Source: Enchytraeus crypticus | Lineage: Eukaryota; Annelida; Clitellata; Enchytraeida; Enchytraeidae | DNA: 64,000 nucleotides | Reading direction: 5' to 3' | Assembly: GCA_905160935.1 (NCBI GenBank) | Contig: CAJHZI010000647.1 | Location: forward strand, 870,001 to 934,000 | Shown: positions 1 to 15,900 of the stretch, one piece after another | Numbering within the stretch: the stretch's first letter is position 1 | Layout: the number at the start of each line of letters is the position of its first letter | Notes under the pieces: model-generated | What the model was told of the DNA's origin: nothing | Databases searched by the model: none | The model's input: only the letters and a program-made list of their open reading frames with translations | Program-made: the position numbers and the translations under genes

Positions 1-66
1 TACGAAGATAAGTACTTGCCATGGCATGATGAAACCTGTCTCTCCTACCTACAATTCCTCTCCTAC

Positions 67-205
67 TGGCTGGAACCAGTGGCGGTGTCGGTAAGATACT
101 CGACCGCGGATCAGTATGTGGGGGATTCAAATCCTGGGGTCGCCGGTCACTGATATCGCTTTCGAGTGAAGAAACTGACGTTAACTCTAGCTTTATTTAA
201 CTATG
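67..205 (+). repeat. family A tRNA-headed SINE-like repeat
   Basis: Contains GGTAAGATACTCGACCGCGG, a polymerase III B-box-like GATTCAAATCC, then the core CACTGATATCGCTTTCGAG and GAAGAAACTGACGTTAACT. A partial copy is at 1829-1898. No tRNA cloverleaf forms, so this is a tRNA-derived repeat, not a gene. Confidence 0.75.
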
Positions 206-1092
206 AGCCGACAAAGACGGAAATTCGAACAGGTTTTTATCATCTTTAAACGTCTTCAGAATTAACAAAAGGAAGCGTTGTCAGCCTAAATAATTTTAAA
301 AGAATGTTTGAATGGAAATAATGAGAATATAACACGTCTGTAAATAAGCTTAATCAAACAAAACATTTCAGTAGTAAATCAATTTATTTGTTATGGTTTA
401 AATTGCAAACATTCTTAAAATATATAAAATATTTAAATACACAGTACGATCAACTCTAAGTAAGTATATATAGCAGCAAAGGCAGTCTCATTGTAATTCC
501 ATCACATATTACATTTTACTGTATTATGAGTTTAGCGCAAACGATCATTTAAAATCACAAAACAACTCGAACTGTCACCTAAAAATGGAATCAAATTGCA
601 CGGAAAAATCATAGTAGCATTAAAATGATAAAAATTTAGCTGTTTAGTTTATAACTAATTACTTAAAAGGAATTAATTATAAACTAATTACAATAATTCC
701 TTATTCTTATAACTAATTATGTAAAAGTAATTAGTTATAAATGTGATGTGTGTACTGCGTGCTACTATAAATAACACACATAATAAGATCTACTCAATTC
801 AACTTGAAGCACATAAACATAACTGATCAATCAATCATTCACATACTGAGGATTTAACGTCCGTTTCCTCACTCGTAACTGATGTTGTAGACATCATTTG
901 TTAGTACTTTATAGCAAGTCAAAGCTCACTTCATAGTTTCACAAATCACTAATGAATTTTTGATTGAAATTATGTTAGCCTATAAAATATTTCTTTTGCA
1001 CATTATTCCTAGCCCCTTCTTTGTCCAGCATAGGATAAGCTACTTGTACAATTGTCCAATAAGCAAGGAAGACTTAGTCAGACCGCCTTTAA
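206..1092. other. intergenic, no gene seen
   Basis: AT-rich. 640-745 has several inverted TAACTAATTA blocks. A family D-like fragment (TTAACGTCCGTTTCCTCAC) lies near 853-871. Confidence 0.6.
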
Positions 1093-1300
1093 TGTTGTGT
1101 CCGGGTTGCTGAAAAATAAACAAACCGTGGACTGCACGTGTCGTAAAAGGCGACAAAGCTTGATTCTAACCAAAGTCGGAAAGGATGGGTGAACGTCTAG
1201 GCTCCAGAAATTGCTGGAAAATTTTATAAAACGAATGCAAAAGTTTCATAAAAATTCCGACCGTCGATAACATTGGATTCAAAGGAAGATGATGATGATG
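1093..1300 (+). repeat. family C SINE-like repeat
   Basis: TTGTGTCCGGGTTGCTGAAA, GTGGACTGCACGTGTCGTAA and AACGAATGCAAAAG, with a GATGATGATGATGATG tail. Confidence 0.72.
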
Positions 1301-3148
1301 ATGCTGAACGAGTATATAAGTAGTGGCTCATGGGAGTGTAAAATTCTGATAGTTATAATCAAGCAGTTATCATCTGTAAAACTAAATACACACACAAATA
1401 ATACACACACCGGCGGATAGGAATTTGAAAAAATATGCAGTACACAGCTTTGTTCGTTAAATTAGACATTACTTTTCACAGTAATTTTTTAAAATACAAA
1501 CACAGAACACCTGAGTTGATTCGATAACAAACACACTCATTCACACAACTGGATTGATTTCCCACAAACACAATCAATAGTAGAGCATAATTATACCAAC
1601 ACATAGAAAACATTATAAAGCACTTAGGTTATAATAGTGAGCCTACGCAGAAATGAGAATTTCCTTAAGGACAAATTGCACTAGTAATACAAACACTAAA
1701 AATATTAGAATAGTAATTGATATATGCTTAACTTATGCATTACTTAATAGTCAACTCAACCTGTCAATCTTCAATCAAGCACACATGCATTAATTAATTA
1801 GTATGTGTGCGTTCATTCCCAAATCTTGAGCTCACCCGTCACTGACAAAGCTTTCGAGTGAAGAAACTGACGTTAACATTACCTTTACCAGCTTTTTAAT
1901 ACAAGATTACACTTCGAAGCATAAACAAACAACCATGATAGATCTACGAAAGCAAATTTAACGTCATTTGATCATATGGTAAATGACTCTACAGATATTT
2001 GTTGATATTGCACAAGTGCATACAGTCAGTAAATTATATAAGTACCCATATGGACATATTCAACATCATGGCAGACTTATTACAAAAATAGGTGTACATA
2101 TTACGTACCTCTGTTTTCTAATTAAGTTTACAAAAATCAAGCCATTGGGATATGCAGCATCCAATGTGAGATCAAATTTTTTCTAACATTCTGTAAATCA
2201 TATTTGAATATAACAGTATGATTTAATTATAAATATATATCCTTTTAAATTAAACAAGATTATTAATTAATCAACTATATCATTCAATAAAAATAAGTAG
2301 TTCTAAGCCCTTTTCATTATCCATTTGCTCACTTTGATGCAGTTTTACCAAAATTTGAAATTAATTTTCAATTCTAATTCCGAATGGTAGAACGACATTA
2401 AACTATACACATAATTTAAAATTGTAAAAGAATTTGTTTCACTGCGACATGAATTAATGTAACAGCATCCTTAAAAAAGAAACTAAAAAATAAATACAAA
2501 AATTAATTTAATTAAAATACCAATCTGAGTATATTTAGATTATTCTGATGATATATTAGCCACCAAACCCTGAAGAAGAAACAGATTCAAAGCTAAAATG
2601 TTTCAAAATAATCACATTATATCTAACAGAGATGTCTGCCTCATCATTTTAATTTACAATATTCTGCAGTAGTCAACAAATATTTACTATTTTACTGTCA
2701 GTAAATGACCCATAAAGGACTTTAGTGTCTGGTTTATTACTATTCATATATATTATTCATATAGAATACTATATATATGAATATATGAATATATATAAAT
2801 ATATTCAAATATATATAAATATATTCATATATATTATAAATAATATATGAATATATATTAAAAATATATTAAAATATAAAATAAATTAAAATATATTAGA
2901 ATATATATTAAATATATATTCATATATATTAAAAATTATATAGGAATATATTCATATATATTATAGATAATTATTATATATATATATATATATACATACA
3001 TGTATATATATACATGTATACATTCATACATATATTCATATATATTCATATATAGACACAAAATTTGAAGCATATCATCATGCATACGCGAGCTTTTGTG
3101 AAAAAAAGAATACACGCAGTCAGTATTAGACAAAATATAAAGAGTACA
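1301..3148. other. intergenic, downstream of the Atg8 gene
   Basis: Apart from the family A fragment at 1829-1898 and AT-rich simple sequence at 2740-3060, nothing is recognisable. The short frames here have no domain. Confidence 0.6.
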
Positions 3149-6613
<3,465 letters not shown>

Positions 6614-8202
6614 GATTTTACTATGCAATATTCGGAATGGCTAGAGCAATCTAGATTAGCCTAGCAAAGCTTGGCACTTTGATTAAATATAAGATGCCTA
6701 ATACTTCCTAACTTTCTCGAAACAATTAATCGTTGTTATGTAAGTTTTGTAATAATCACTTGTTTACATATACTGTTTACTTCCGTAATTTTATTAGCCA
6801 CTTCTTTCCCTTTCTTTAGGATCACTCGACCAATATCTACAATCATATCTAAAACTTTTTAAAATAATTTGCTAGATTAGTTGATTACGTGACGATTATT
6901 AGTTATTTGATGTGTGATTATATAGAATGCTACATAACCAGAGGCAAGCCTATCATTCCGATGAAAACATTTGTTAAAAGTTTAGCGTCGGAGATTTCAA
7001 GCAATATGCAATTACTTCTCCGAAAGTTGCTAGGTCAATCCACTTTCGAACTGATTCTGGAGTAAGCATCATGAATCGTATAACACTGCATGTAGTGTAT
7101 ATGATATTAATTTTAAGTAATCTCCACAAAAGCTGTATTGAAAAATGTAAATTAAAGACTTTTGCGTGTATGCTTTTTAGGTTGTAACAAAGTGATGTTG
7201 TAAAATTTTAAGTCATCTCTTCCATCTATCCAGATGGAAGAGATGACTTAAAATTTTAAAATATAGCTACAGATCCTCAATTGGCAAGCATATGATCGAC
7301 TGTTACACTGCTAATAAAAATTTTCAAATTTCATTTATTGGCATTTGTCGACGCCTGACTCTATTGAATTGACAGCACGACTAAAATTTAGATATTTTGC
7401 AAAGACCTTTAATATTTTGTGACAGAAAATAATTTACTGAATCTGAAACTGATAAGTTGAACTAAGACTCTGAATGAGTCAAGTGGAAAAAATGAAACAA
7501 AGTTTTGGGTCATGTTATCCGAATGTTATGTTAAGTCTTACTCTTATTCCCTAATCTCAGGATTTATCCTGTTTATGAAAATATAAACAAAAATGGAGAC
7601 GAGAATAATCAGAGAATAATAATATATAAATAATCAAAAATATATACAAAAGCTATTTTTGGGTCACTTTAAATGATGCTATAAATGTTGTTTAGTATAT
7701 ATCATAGAGCTGTGCTATGGTCAGTAGATAAGCGATAAATGTGCTGAATTACAACGTGATATATGCAATGCAAACGGAGTGAGTAGATTTTATATCGTCA
7801 TTTATTTTTTGTTTGATCATTTAAATATACATTATAGTGAAATGACTTAGTCTCTCAACTCTCAATTCAAGTACTTAACTATATCATTCTCTGTATCATC
7901 ATCTAAGTATCATTTCTGGAATGCTATACTAAGGACTTCAGGGAAAGTCAAATATCGTCCGTGTTGTGCAAGGCTTCTGCTAAATGATATAAATGCATTT
8001 ATCAGAAATGTCTTTAAACTAAAATCTCTTTGAAAAGTTTTGAGATTCAAATCAACCTGAATATGTTTAATCTCTACTGTGTCAAAAGGTTAAAATATCT
8101 GACTAACTTTATTACTAAATTGTGAACACATAATATCATTATGTATAAATATACAATTTTTGTTAATCAAAGTTCCTTGTGAAATGTTTTAGCGAAGGTG
8201 AC
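6614..8202. other. region between divergent Atg8 and RNPS1-like genes
   Basis: Probably holds both promoters and a 5' UTR exon of the RNPS1-like gene. The only clear structure is the hairpin at 7201-7258. No TATA or CpG-rich block was recognised. Confidence 0.5.
7201..7258. repeat. perfect 27-bp inverted repeat
   Basis: TAAAATTTTAAGTCATCTCT continuing TCCATCT, a 4-base loop, then the exact complement. It stands in the region between the divergent Atg8 and RNPS1-like genes. Confidence 0.9.
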
Positions 8203-10103
8203 ATGAAGAGATCAAGACCAAGGTCAGAATCAATATCATCAAGTGATTCAGTTGGTCGCAGATCGCGTAGTGTGCACAAATCGAGATCTGATAGTAGACA
8301 AAGAAGTATTGGTGATGGTGAGAGAGAACGGCGGCATAGCGACTCCTCTGAGCATTCAGAAGATAAGGCAAAGTAATTATCAACAATTTGCTTAGCAGTA
8401 GTTGTTTTTCATTTATAGTATTAGCGGATAGTATTGTACGTTTGTTATCAGGTCCTCTTGTGTATATCATTGCTATAGTATTTCTCGGCCTAGCCTCATA
8501 TTTGTGCGACAATGTAATGATTCTTGTCTTTTTTCCTCACATAGAGTGCCCAATATAGTAAATCTCGGAGCCCCTGTCCACTTAGGGCGACAGTGTGATC
8601 CATCTTGCCTCAGGTATTATTTCATATTGCCGGTTCTTGTCTTGTGTTCTGCCTTGTTAGTCGCTGATGACGAGAGAGTCTGTATTGTGGATTTGGATGA
8701 TTATATCATCCAAGGATGACGTCCCTGACATCATCCTTGGATGAGGAAACGGGCTTTAAACCTTTATTATTATTATTATTGTAGTTTGATAATATCTGCA
8801 ATTAAATACAAAAACTACATTAGCCCTTGTGTGTTATCAGAAATTAGATGCAAGAATTAGTTTTAACTCTAGCTTGTTTAACTATTTTTATATTTCAGGG
8901 ATGACAAAAAATCACGCAGAAGAAAGCACAAAAAGAAGCACAGAGGCAGTAGATCGACAGTGATTGAGATTGGTAGATTAACATCTGCAGTCAGCAAGGA
9001 GCATGTGCTGGAGATATTCTCACAGTATGGCAGAATACGTAGTTTAGAGATAGCACCAGATCACGCTATCCAGCCAGTAGGACCAGCAAGGGCTCTGGGA
9101 CATTTCCAGAGAGCTTCAGTGGAGTATGAGTCAAGGGCAGATGCTACTCGGGCGAAGAAATATGGAAATGGAGGTTATTGCAATATTTCATTGTCCAATT
9201 GTATTATTTAGAAATGGTTTTTTTTGGAAATGCTTCATTTTCATTTATTTAAAAATGACAGCAAAGCTGTGAAAGTAAGAATTCCTTCTGTCAATATTTT
9301 ATTGTCAAATTGTATTTTTAAAAATGTTTTTGGAAATGCTTCATTTTCGATTATTTCAAAGTGACAACAAAGCTGCAAAAGTAAGAATGCCTTCTATCAA
9401 TTGCAGCATTGTATTTGTGAAAATTTGGAATATGCCATTTCATTCTTCCTTTGTGGCTTCACTATTAAATCTGGTGAGTCCTTGTCTAGAAACGACGACT
9501 CAATTAAACAATAAATTGTGACCTATTAAAATATTGTAGGTGTTTAAAGATGTTGTAGCTATAATAGTTTTATTTTAAGTAGTAGATAAGTAGATAATTT
9601 AGTAGATAAGGCAAATCATTCTGTGAAGGGATTAACTCGTGAGTCGATAGAGTGGAGCCTGAAAGTAGCGTGTCCGTACAAATGTGTACTTTGGATCTGC
9701 CATTTGACAGAACACTAGAGGAATGTTTAGCTAATAATTGACCAAATTTCTACTTTTTTATTGTTAAAATGTTAACATGCAGAGGAAAGCGGAAGATAGA
9801 GAAGAGCAGATGAAGTTTATGCCATAGACCTGCCAGCAGGCAAAATGTTATCAAGTTATTCGACTGCGGATCAGTAGGTGCAAGGTTCAAATTCAGTACT
9901 CTCCCCGTCAATAAAATTCTATCGAGCAGGAAACTGACGCTAGACTTGGCTTAGCTTAGTTTTTTGTACTATAATGTAAATCTTAACACAGAATGTTTTT
10001 TAATTTGTTATTGATATTTTCTTATTTTTCATTTACAGGAATGATTGACCGACAAGAAATCACTGTTGAAATTGTTTCTACCCGACCTGCAAGGCGGCGC
10101 TAG
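8203..10103 (+). CDS. RNPS1: RNPS1-like RNA-binding protein (RS region plus one RRM), 3 exons
   Basis: Probable relative of RNPS1, an exon-junction-complex and ASAP-complex splicing factor in the nucleus. Coding exons 8203-8372, 8899-9173 and 10039-10103 join in phase (GT-AG) to give 169 residues. Residues 1-56 are rich in Ser/Arg (KRSRPRSES, DSVGRRSRSV). A basic KKHRGSRS linker follows, then one RRM with IEIGRLT (RNP2), VSKEHVLEIFSQYGRI and SVEYES at the RNP1 strand, closing with GGMIDRQEITVEIV, the counterpart of RNPS1 GGQIDGQEIT. It stops at RPARRR, so the long C-terminal Pro/Arg/Ser tail of vertebrate RNPS1 (about 305 residues) is absent, and the loop before RNP1 is unusual. ATG 8203 was chosen because an AG acceptor lies just upstream (TTTTAG at 8187-8192), which suggests a 5' UTR exon further up. 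A tail exon beyond 10103, or alternative splicing, cannot be excluded. Confidence 0.78.
8668..8785 (+). repeat. family D hairpin repeat with (ATT)n tail
   Basis: TCATCCAAGGATGA and TCATCCTTGGATGA are complementary over a short loop, followed by GGAAACGGGCTTTAAACC and (ATT)n. It lies in intron 1 of the RNPS1-like gene. Confidence 0.7.
9174..9402. repeat. tandem duplication after the exon 2 donor of the RNPS1-like gene
   Basis: Two diverged copies of about 115 bp. Both contain TGGAAATGCTTCATTTTC, GACA(G/A)CAAAGCTG and GTAAGAAT(T/G)CCTTCT. Confidence 0.75.
9780..9960 (+). repeat. LINE tail followed by family B SINE-like repeat
   Basis: 9780-9850 resembles the LINE C-terminal block also seen at 63605-63735 (GAAAGCGGAAGATAGAGAAG). 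From about 9838 the family B repeat begins: GTTATTCGACTGCGGATCAG, AAGGTTCAAATTCAG and AGCAGGAAACTGACGCTAG. It sits in intron 2 of the RNPS1-like gene. Confidence 0.62.
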
Positions 10104-11227
10104 TCTAATTAATACAACTTATTCTTTTCCTGTGCATATTGTCTAGTTATATAAATTGAAGGCTTTTTTACTGGTAATATAATTAAATTAACAGTTTTTA
10201 CAACAATTGTTTTAGAATTTAAACAATTAAAATAAGTTACAATATTTCAATTAAATTAACATAAATACAACTTTGCTGTCTTAGCTATTATTATGTTATT
10301 GCAAACTTTTCTAATTGTTACAGTTAATGCCAATCATAATGAACTTTCTGTTGAAACAGAATTTATTTTGTATTGTACTGTTTATATTTAATTTAGTGAT
10401 TAGTTAATTTTGCATGACTTGTAGACTTGACTGTAGAGTAATTTAGACTGTAGAGATTGTAATGTTCGCAATGAAACATCAAGCTATGAAGCGGTGGCGT
10501 AGCGAGGGGAAGGTGGGGTAGTGGCATGTGCCTCTTCGGAGATGTCTCGTATAAATTTGATATAAGTACACACATCGTATAAAGTGTGTGCCTCCCCCAA
10601 CGTGCCCCCCCCCAAGATTAAACCCTGATATGAAATTATTGTGACTGATATTTCAATTGCATTCACTGTCTGTCATGTCATGAATGTCGTTTTAATAGGT
10701 ACTATACCAGTGTAATTTGTCATATACGCGTGAGGATCTCAGAGTGTTTAATGATAGGGCGAGAAATTGTGTCAGACGCTGGATTAATGCTGTATAAGGA
10801 CACAATAAGAAGAAGAAGATTTGTCATATAAATATTTGTGAGTGATCTCGTACAAAGTGTAAGAGTTGTTTCTCCTTGTTTTGTTCAGGCCAGTTCAGGA
10901 CAACTCAAACCTATCAGAGGCTGTTATTCAAAGTCACTGGCAATACATAGTAAATATGAAAGCAGACTGTGAATAGAAATATATGCATTGGAACTATAGC
11001 TAGGCAGAACGCTAGAGAGAGAGAGACTGGCGCCAAGAACATATTAAATTTTGAGTTTGAACCTTCTTAGTTGTTTCATGTAACAGATATTTGTATCTGT
11101 CCTTATATCGTATCTGAGATTGTCCAGCGTAATAAGGAAGCAGAAGTTGAACTTCTTTATAGCTTTTTGTATGATTAGATTATAGCAATATTTTGCTGAG
11201 ACTGAGACAGTAGCCTAATTACTTATC

Positions 11228-11335
11228 TGTAATTAAGTTGTTCGACTGTTGATCAGTAGATGGAGGGATTAAATTCAGCGTTTTCCCAGAATTGAACGCT
11301 TTCGAGACTGGAAACTGACGTTAAACTTTCCTTTA
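11228..11335 (+). repeat. family B SINE-like repeat
   Basis: GTTGTTCGACTGTTGATCAG, GGGATTAAATTCAG and GGAAACTGACGTTAAAC. Other copies lie at 43745-43873, 62498-62640 and 63246-63378. Confidence 0.65.
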
Positions 11336-11789
11336 GCTTATGCTTTAACTGTACACTCTGCGATGATACCAACAAAATTGAACTTTTGTTCTCTATCAAT
11401 ATGCTCACCTGATGTCGCATGAAGTCAAACCAAAAATTAACAAACAGAAAAAATTCAATAATTTTAAAGTAAGGAAAGATTCAAATATTGAGTGCTACAA
11501 ATTTTCAGATTAAATAGGCCTATGCTATATTCAAATTGCCACTCGGCTATCAGTGCAAAAATTTGGCAGGCCTCATTTCTCCAACAACGCAGTTTAAGTT
11601 ACGTCATAGGAATAATAGAGGAAAATGGAAAAATAAACGGGATCGAGCTTCAAAAAATGGTATGGAATGGAAGATTTGCCGAGAATAAGTTAGGCGGGAG
11701 AAGCATGCATCGTTGCTTTAGTGGGATGGACGCTCAGGCCCTATAAGTTAGCTACTTTAGAGAGACAGAGCATTCCTTCACGTAGCAAG

Positions 11790-11990
11790 GTCTAGGCGCT
11801 CCTTCCAGTATGCTGCCCCGCAGATCTGGAATTCTCTTCCGTCCACTCTGCACACTCCCTCATCTACTCCTGATCAGCCTTTCCTACTTCACGAACAGTT
11901 TCATAGGCTTAAAGCTTTTCTCTTCGACTTCTCCTATCCACCAAATGTTCATGACCTGAGACTAACATGTAAACCTCCAATCCGCTAGAA
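11790..11990 (+). mobile_element. LINE ORF2 C-terminal fragment
   Basis: Reads RSFQYAAPQIWNSLPSTL and FHRLKAFLFDFSYPP before a stop, the usual C-terminal block of CR1/Jockey-type LINE reverse transcriptases (AAPxxWNSLP, then FKxxLKxxLF). The upstream part is lost. Confidence 0.72.
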
Positions 11991-12027
11991 TGTTAATTAC
12001 TTACTAATTAATGTTAATTACGTTAGA

Positions 12028-12215
12028 ATGTCTCAATGGCGTGGAGGTAACGTCACGAAGTTTTAAATTTCAGTTCTTGGGTTGAATTTAATCCTCGTGG
12101 GTCGAATCCCAGCCGTGCTGATCTGAGAGTAAAATCTCGGACATTCACTGGAGTGATTATACGGAAAATGGACTAACTGCCTAACGGTTTAAACATGTAG
12201 TATTAAAAGTGATAG
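12028..12215 (+). repeat. family E tRNA-headed SINE-like repeat
   Basis: GTCTCAATGGCGTGGAGGTA head, GTGGGTCGAATCCCAGC (B-box-like), CTGATCTGAGAGTAAAATC, GGACATTCACTGGAGTG. Other copies: 38216-38400 and 53668-53850 (plus), 40590-40790 and 51005-51180 (minus). Confidence 0.75.
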
Positions 12216-12267
12216 TTATCGACATAGTTGATCATTTCGATCACTATAATGTGTTGCTTTTTTGTTA

Positions 12268-12620
12268 GTACCCTACCTTGGACTGACTACCCGGATTTTG
12301 GCTCGCACCTTTTATGGACCCCTCACTCTGCTCATCGGTTGTAGTTTGGTTCCACAGTGTTCGATGTTGTCATGTACAGCAGTAGCACTCTAATCATATT
12401 GTTGTTGCTGCTGTTGTTCAAATTTAAGATAATTGTTTATATTTATGGACCACATTATATATAATTATTACTTTGGACTGATTATCTGGATTTTGGAATT
12501 TGCACCGTCTTTGGACCTACTTTTGCTTGCCGGCTTGATTTTGTCTCAATAGTGCTCGATGTTGTCATTGATGACTGTAGCACTTTAATTGTTGTTGTTA
12601 TCATTATTATTATTATTATT
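12268..12620 (+). repeat. two tandem family F repeats
   Basis: Copies at 12268-12410 and 12470-12620. Each runs GGATTTTGG, TTTGGACC, (C)GGCTTGATTTTG, TGCTCGATGTTGTCATTGAT and TAGCAC, with (GTT/ATT)n tails. They follow a family E copy directly. Confidence 0.7.
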
Positions 12621-12967
12621 TAATAATAAGAAAATGAAAAGTTCTGGAGAACTGGAGCAGGATCGTATTTATATAAATAAATAAATAAAAGTGAAAGGAA
12701 TGAGTAATAAATTGTTAAATTTATAGTCATGTTTAAGAAATAAAGACATGATTGTCAGTATGTTTTGAATGTTTAGAAGTTTTTCACTCGTATGTCTAAA
12801 TTTAAAATTTAAATGTAAAATGATAGTTGATGCCGTGGAATAATTAGGCTCACAGAGTGACATTCATCCAGTCAGTCGCTCGATGTAAAATGACTGCATA
12901 ATTTCCTAAGATTGTTTCGAACGGATTCTTTGCCTATAGTCTACTTTAATAACCTAGTCTTGATGAA

Positions 12968-15900
12968 ATGGCAGACGTTTCGGAAGTTGCTCTCCGGACT
13001 AAATTTGTAAAAGCTATCTTCAACTTTCAACCAGCCAACACGGATGAAGTAATTTTATATTATTTGTTAGATACTGTATACTAACACTAACATATTAGAC
13101 ATAACATCTTGTTACTCTATTGCCAAATAATTGTGATTTAAATTAAACTACTAAGTTATCTTTTAGTCGTGATTAGAATATGTTAACCAGTTCCGCAATT
13201 ATTTTTGCAAATAAATTGCATTTAACATTAGGTAATTCTTTCTTCATTAATTTTTTCTATATTACTGTGCACATTGCTTACTGAGAATTAAAATATGAAT
13301 TATGCTTTAAATGCAAATTGATTGTAAAGATTAGACAGGTCTGTATAATTTGTATTATGAATAGCATGCAAGACACAGGTTATCAGGTTTTTTTAAAAAT
13401 CATCATAAGACAATGATGATGCAAACCCTGATGACTTAGTTAAGTTAATAACTTAATGATGGATGATGACAACTTCCCACCTCAAATCAGTGTGTGAGGG
13501 GTTCAAATTGTGGGCTCGCATATCGCTGATATAATTTTTGAGAGATGAAATAGATGCTAACATTGGCTTTATATAGTGTTTTAATATTACAATTATAATT
13601 TGGTCAAATCCGGTTTCCGTTCCGGCCGGATTTGTGTTTGAAATTTGGTACTGGTACCGGCAGATTTGAAAAATCAAATCCTGTACACCCCTAAAATATA
13701 TCTTTCTTTCCTTCCATTCCCTGGTTTTTCTTAAAAATAATATATTGATGAAACAATTTTTTTGACATCTACTTTCTTGTCACCACATGGGATTCTAGTG
13801 GCTGAAATAACCATTTAGCTACAAATTGTGGCAATCTTTCGCCAAACATTGACATAGCCTTTTGCTTGATTCACAGGTGATTTCCACGTTTCTTGACGTA
13901 ACACTGGCACTAGGACTTTTGTGCAGATATATTGTAGCTGCTGTGTACATGTAATTATTCTTTGCTTAGCTGGCATTCCAGAAAGGTGACGTGATATCTG
14001 TGACTCAGCAGTTAGACGGGGGCTGGTGGGAAGGGACGCTGAACAGTGTCACAGGCTGGTTTCCCAGCAACTATGTGAGAGAAATCAAGGCCTCAGGTTT
14101 CATATTTATCTCTGAGCATTGATTTTTGTTTCAATAACTTAAATATTGTGAGAATCGACTCGCTCAGCTCAGTTTAGCGACTCTTAATGACTTGCACTGT
14201 TCAGTATTGAGACTTATTTTATCAGCACATTGTTCTCCAATGACTCTTTCAGTAAGATTCTGACTAGCAACTATTCACAGAGCTGATAAGCACAATAGCT
14301 TGAAACAATTCTTCAGTTTTTAATATTAATGACCGTCACTATATCCATCTATAAACTGTATTAATTAATCATATAATATCAGTATTACGACTTCACACAG
14401 TCTTTGGTTAGAAATTTTAAGCAAACAAGTACATCATTAGTTAAACGTGTATAAATGAAGCATTCGGGGATTTACTTGGATTTCGCTTATCGATGGTACC
14501 ACCAGCGAAGGCACCAGCCTAAAGTCAAACTCGTCGGATCCGAAATGGTTTTAAATACATTAAGTGAACCAAGATTTGATAGTTCAAGGTGACATATCAC
14601 TTTTGATTGTGTAATTGCCTATGTCGGTGAGGTAACCCCGTATACTATTTAATCTAACTTGCTAATTGAATTTAATCTAAATCACTAATTTAATTTATCT
14701 TATTATAGGCTCCATGGAAACTCCAGTATTGGCTAACAAGTCTTTTAGGATTATATAAATTCAGTAATATAATGAACTATTAAAATTTTAACCATTAGAA
14801 CTTTAGCAAGGCTCATTTAATCACTCACAGAGACAGCGATTAGTAACTAATTTGCTGATCCTATTGTGCCTAGGACTCTTAGTCCATGTTTTAGAATTTA
14901 ACATATACTGGTATTTCGTTGTATACTGCAGTATACTGAACATTCAACATAATACCAGCATTTGTACTTCATTTGTACTACTTTATGCATTTGGACAGTG
15001 GCGTGTGTGTTCTGTCAGGCAATAGGCTAGTACTAGTATGGCCCTATGCTGTACCTTTATAGCTATCTTGCCATTCCAGGACACAGTGTAGAATCTAACT
15101 AACTTAGCTGCACAGTTGTAAGCAACAGTAGTCCATTTTTAATATTATAAAAGCGTTGACTTTGAATGACAGAAGCACAGATAAAGTGGGATGTTTACTA
15201 CCGTAAAATATTTGTAACATATAGATTCGTTTCTTATTCGTCCTAAACAGACAGGAAACATATCTTATCTCATTTGAAATGTAAATATGACGTATAGTTG
15301 TTACTGTGCAAGTTATTGGGTGGATGCCATTTGATCACTTTCAGTTTCATTAAAATATAATTTAGGTTTATTTGTCGTTGCTGCAGAGGCTCGCTCTGGT
15401 GCCAAAAGTCCCACTGGTGTAAAAGTTAGCGACGCTAAATCTTCCCGCAACGATGCTTCTTTCAATCGTAATATGGTTCGTGATGCCTCTTACTTTTACA
15501 TCTAGTCAAGATATAACGAGAGATAAAATTGTTAAATAATACTGTAATTGTAGTAAAAATGTATTGATTTTCACAGTGGTATGAAGTTGTTAAGATTAAA
15601 TGCTATTGATAAGGTCTAATACTAGGACTTGTGTGCTAGACTAGAGTTTCTGAGGGAAGAAGTGTAGAGTGCTACATGTCTGACGTTAGGTACATGGCAT
15701 GTAACTCTTCAGACATATTCTGTCTTCTGATTTTCATCTCTGTATGTGAATGTGTTATCTAATATCAAACATCCTTTGTCTCAGTCTGTCCTTAAACTCA
15801 GCTTTTCTTCGTTTGCCACGACAGCTGGATGAGCAGGAAACAATATCCTGTGACACTAGTGTTGCTAACAGGTCGTAGGCCTATACTGGTTGTTATTGTG

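Larger units (their letters stand above)
10104..12967. other. intergenic between RNPS1-like and PIX genes
   Basis: Contains partial family G (10935-11025), family B, a LINE tail, and family E and F repeats. The last 100 bases should be the PIX 5' UTR. An upstream ATG at 12963 overlaps the PIX start in another frame. Confidence 0.6.

Noticed and set aside
8504-8719. 71-codon frame in RNPS1-like intron 1
   Set aside because: Overlaps a family D repeat and adjoining repetitive sequence; no domain.
11492-11746. 84-codon frame before the LINE tail
   Set aside because: No similarity that I recognise, and it is not in frame with the LINE block downstream.
15476-15507. Longer PIX exon 3 ending DASYFYI
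   Set aside because: That frame reaches a stop; the donor after 15475 restores phase and aligns with the start of the DH domain.
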